DNA of 64,000 bases. Origin: Terriglobia bacterium. GTDB taxonomy: Bacteria; Acidobacteriota; Terriglobia; Terriglobales; Acidobacteriaceae. Positions 61,370 to 64,000 of the stretch are shown in pieces; position 1 is the stretch's first letter, and every line of letters begins with the position of its first letter. The stretch covers positions 39,463 through 103,462 of the forward strand of contig JAIQGF010000013.1 of the NCBI GenBank assembly GCA_020072845.1, written 5' to 3'. The notes beneath the pieces were generated by a model. The model made no database searches. It was not told the origin of the DNA and saw nothing but the letters and a program-made list of their open reading frames with translations. Both the position numbers and the translations under genes were made by a program.

Positions 61370-64000
61370 ATGAACGCTTCTTCTCGCATAGTTCTGTGGG
61401 CTTTGATGGGATTACTTTTCCCGTTACAAATTGCCTCTGCGCAGGATCACCAGATCACGCCATGGAAGCACAATTATGCTGCAGCGGCCAGTTTAGGCTT
61501 CGACGACGGATTGCCGTCGCAGGTCGATTACGCCGTACCCCTTCTGAACGCCAGGGGTCTGAAAGCCACTTTCTTCGTCGTACCGAGCGGTGTTCCAGTC
61601 ATCCCCACCGGGGGGGATGTCACCTGGGACCAATGGCGGCAGGTAGCAGCGCAGGGCCATGAGATTGGGAGCCAGTCATTCAGCGACCCCGACCTTACGA
61701 CTCTCACCGATTCAGACCTACGCTACCAACTCAGTCAATCCCAACTCGTGATCAACCAGAACATTCCTTCGCAGTCGTGTATCACACTCGCCTATCCGTT
61801 CGGCACGAGCAATTCGCATGTGCAAGCCGTGACGAGCGAATACTACGCAACCGGGCGTGGCGCCTGGGCGGAACTAGAAGGCGGGGACCTGAACTTCTAC
61901 GAAGACCCTGATCCGGCCTGGCCGTTGCCGCCGAACGTCGACCTTGGGTCCTACAAAGCGGTAAATTTCTTCGACATAGCAGGTAACAACCTTCGTGATA
62001 CCTTGCCACTCTCGAATATTTACAACAAGCTTGACTTCGCCATTGCACACAACGCTTGGTACGACATGTATGTTCACGACATTGACTCAGGGTTCAGCAG
62101 CGACGACCTCGCAGCGCTTCTCGACTACATTGTTGCGAGGAACATCTGGATGGCTCGCTTGGGAGAGGTGGCGCAATACATGCGCGAGCGGAAGGAGTCC
62201 ACGTTGAGTGTTCTCTCGTCCGACTCTTCCGCGATCCAATTGAGCCTCACGAACTCGCTGAACGGCCTTCTCTATACGGAATCGCTGACGATCAGGAGCA
62301 TCGTGCCCTCCGCCTGGCTGAACGTTAGCATCACGCAAGGGAGCTCCTCCACGACCATCGCTTCCACCGTTGAAGGCGCCAGCACGGTGGTGTATTACGA
62401 TGCGCTACCGAATGGTGGAACAATAGTTCTCACCCAGGCAGGGCCGCTGAGCGGGGTGAGTATGAGCCCGGCGACGGTGCAGGGCGGGGTGTCGTCCACA
62501 GGAACGGTGACCTTGAACACGCCGGCGCCTGCGGGCGGGGCGGTGGTCAGCTTGACATCGAGCGACACGGCGGCGGCCCGGGTGCCGGCGTTGGTCACGG
62601 TGCTGGCCGGGGCCACGACCGCCACCTTCACCGCGACCACGAGCCCGGTGGCCTCCAATGAGACGGTGACGATCACGGCTCTCTACAACAGCGTCAGCCG
62701 AACGGCGACCTTGACGGTGACGGTGACGGCGCCGGTTGCCGCGCTGAGCGGGGTGAGCGTGAGCCCGACGTCGGTGCAGGGCGGGGCGTCGTCGACAGGA
62801 ACGGTGACGCTGGACGCGCCGGCGCCTGCGGGCGGGGCGGCGGTCAGCTTGACATCGAGCAATACGGCGGCGGCCCAGGTGCCGGGGTCGGTGACGGTGC
62901 TGGCCGGGGCGACGACCGCCGCCTTCACCGCGACGACGAGCCCGGTGGCCTCCGATGCGGCGGTAACGATCACGGCTCTCTACAACAGCGTCAGCCGGAC
63001 GGCGACCTTGACGGTGACGGCGCCGGCGCCCGCGCCAGACTTTTCGCTGAGCGCGATTCCGGCCAGCCAAGCGGTACTGCAAGGCACGCCGGGGAGCTAC
63101 ACCTTGACGATCAACCCGACGAACGGCTTCACCGGCGCGGTCACGTTGAGCGTAAGCGGATTGCCGGCGGGCGCGACCGGCAGCTTCACACCGAACCCGG
63201 CGACGGGATCGTCGACGCTCGCGGTGACGACGAGTTCGAGCACGCCCGTGGGCACCTACACCCTCACCGTCACGGGTGTGAGTGGCAGCTTGAACCACAC
63301 CACGACGGTTTCCTTGTCGGTCGTGACGACGCTTCCGCCTCCGGGCGTAGCATTCGATGCGGTTGGGCCAAGTGCTGGCGGAGCATCGGTGGCGAGCGGT
63401 TCCAGTTTGAGCTGGAACCACACGGTCGGCGCAAACGGAATGAATCTGCTGCTGATGGTGGGTGTCGCGGTGGGTGCGATGCCAGATACGGGGCATTCGC
63501 TCGCCGTCACGTATAACAGCGTCCCCATGACGTCGGTGGGCATTGTGCACAGCAATAATCAAACCTATGGGTATGTGCAGTTGTTCTATCTGACGGCTCC
63601 CGCAGTGGGCACGTATCCGGTCCAGGTCACCCTCAGCGGAGGGACTGCGTCACTCGAAGCGGGGTCAGTCAGCTTCACCGGCGTGGATCCGACCACTCCG
63701 GTTCGAAATATCGCGACCAGTTTCGGCAGCGGCGTGTCGCCGAAGGTTACCGTCACGAGCACACCAGGGGACATGGTGGTGGATGCTCTCGTCACCGGCT
63801 GCAATGGCACCATCACCTCCGGCAAGACTCTCCGCTGGCTCAAGCAAGTGAATTGCGCGACAGCCGGCGGCAACGGCGCACAATCAACGGCGGCCGGAGC
63901 TAGCTCGGTCACGATGGGGTATACCGTCCCGTCCGATTCGTGGGGCATGATCGGCGCGGATATCGTCGCGGCAGGTGGGCAACCCATCGATTTCACCTTG
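61370..64000 (+). CDS. Secreted polysaccharide-deacetylase-like protein with Ig-like repeats (3' end cut)
   Basis: The frame is open for 877 codons to the window edge. A signal peptide (1-25) leads to a NodB-like domain (about 35-285): FDDG at Asp45/Asp46, AYPFG, and VHDID near 236. Motif 2, normally H-S/T-x3-H, reads Gln102-S-F-S-Asp106 (GHEIGSQSFSDPDL), so both metal-binding His are missing. Two Ig-like repeats of 99 residues (start 62447 and 62744) are nearly identical in DNA, then a further Ig-like segment (63040-63310) and another beta-rich domain. It probably acts at the cell surface on glycans, by binding if the deacetylase is dead. Confidence 0.85.
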   Translation, partial: MNASSRIVLWALMGLLFPLQIASAQDHQITPWKHNYAAAASLGFDDGLPSQVDYAVPLLNARGLKATFFVVPSGVPVIPTGGDVTWDQWRQVAAQGHEIGSQSFSDPDLTTLTDSDLRYQLSQSQLVINQNIPSQSCITLAYPFGTSNSHVQAVTSEYYATGRGAWAELEGGDLNFYEDPDPAWPLPPNVDLGSYKAVNFFDIAGNNLRDTLPLSNIYNKLDFAIAHNAWYDMYVHDIDSGFSSDDLAALLDYIVARNIWMARLGEVAQYMRERKESTLSVLSSDSSAIQLSLTNSLNGLLYTESLTIRSIVPSAWLNVSITQGSSSTTIASTVEGASTVVYYDALPNGGTIVLTQAGPLSGVSMSPATVQGGVSSTGTVTLNTPAPAGGAVVSLTSSDTAAARVPALVTVLAGATTATFTATTSPVASNETVTITALYNSVSRTATLTVTVTAPVAALSGVSVSPTSVQGGASSTGTVTLDAPAPAGGAAVSLTSSNTAAAQVPGSVTVLAGATTAAFTATTSPVASDAAVTITALYNSVSRTATLTVTAPAPAPDFSLSAIPASQAVLQGTPGSYTLTINPTNGFTGAVTLSVSGLPAGATGSFTPNPATGSSTLAVTTSSSTPVGTYTLTVTGVSGSLNHTTTVSLSVVTTLPPPGVAFDAVGPSAGGASVASGSSLSWNHTVGANGMNLLLMVGVAVGAMPDTGHSLAVTYNSVPMTSVGIVHSNNQTYGYVQLFYLTAPAVGTYPVQVTLSGGTASLEAGSVSFTGVDPTTPVRNIATSFGSGVSPKVTVTSTPGDMVVDALVTGCNGTITSGKTLRWLKQVNCATAGGNGAQSTAAGASSVTMGYTVPSDSWGMIGADIVAAGGQPIDFTL
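62447..63034 (+). repeat. Tandem 297-bp coding repeat (Ig-like modules)
   Basis: Copy one starts at CTGAGCGGGGTGAGTATGAG (62447) and copy two at CTGAGCGGGGTGAGCGTGAG (62744). The copies differ only by scattered substitutions and are in frame, which points to a recent duplication or ongoing homogenisation. Confidence 0.8.

Overview
The window is one contiguous piece of a GC-rich bacterial chromosome. The best guess is an Acidobacteriota (Terriglobia-like) organism. This rests on family content rather than any marker gene: a VWFA-related protein, a Ser/Thr kinase fused to TPRs, an ECF sigma/anti-sigma operon with LiaF-like membrane proteins, LpxB (so a Gram-negative envelope), and many intergenic short-repeat hairpins. 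No rRNA, tRNA or CRISPR array was recognised.

Layout. 1-6.1 kb: HAD phosphatase (cut by the window edge), SAM methyltransferase, transglutaminase-like protein, membrane-anchored MutS-like ATPase, uvrB. 6.2-21.6 kb: a signalling block. It holds a divergent MCP, a DHp-only protein, an NtrC-type sigma-54 activator, a receiver protein and a GAF/PAS histidine kinase on the minus strand. Divergent from these is tonB-MCP-cheW-cheR-cheA-cheB-cheY-cheX on the plus strand. A good sigma-54 promoter match lies before the plus-strand operon, so the two-component system probably controls it. 21.7-32.5 kb: housekeeping and metabolism (SRPBCC protein, threonine aldolase, HemW, CADD-type protein, ABC exporter, M28 peptidase, class III aminotransferase, CoA-transferase subunit A). 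32.57-35.77 kb: an AT-richer insertion with 21-bp terminal inverted repeats, carrying a broken IS1-like transposase and four cargo genes of unknown role. 35.8-46.5 kb: lpxB, VWA protein, an M1-peptidase homologue with lost catalytic residues, an IS481-type insertion sequence sitting inside a long 7-bp tandem array, MidA-type methyltransferase, aromatic amino acid decarboxylase, VOC protein, 3-hydroxyacyl-CoA dehydrogenase. 47-57.8 kb: hemerythrin, Ser/Thr kinase, ECF sigma operon ending in a clear terminator, glgC, methylmalonyl-CoA mutase large subunit. 57.9-64 kb: accessory DNA with a TIR-like protein, a HigBA toxin-antitoxin pair, dense palindromic repeats and a secreted polysaccharide-deacetylase-like protein that runs off the end.

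The most unusual feature is spread across the window: at least 17 loci of degenerate tandem units with a period of 7, 8 or 10 bp (about 9 at one locus), often built as two inverted arms. The unit sequence differs from locus to locus while the architecture stays the same. Several loci overlap gene ends, one sits inside the hemW coding sequence, and one takes the place of the ribosome binding site of uvrB. A second family of REP-like palindromes (GTCCCGTAGGGAC type and GCCCGGCNCTTCAGNGCCGGG type) fills other gaps.
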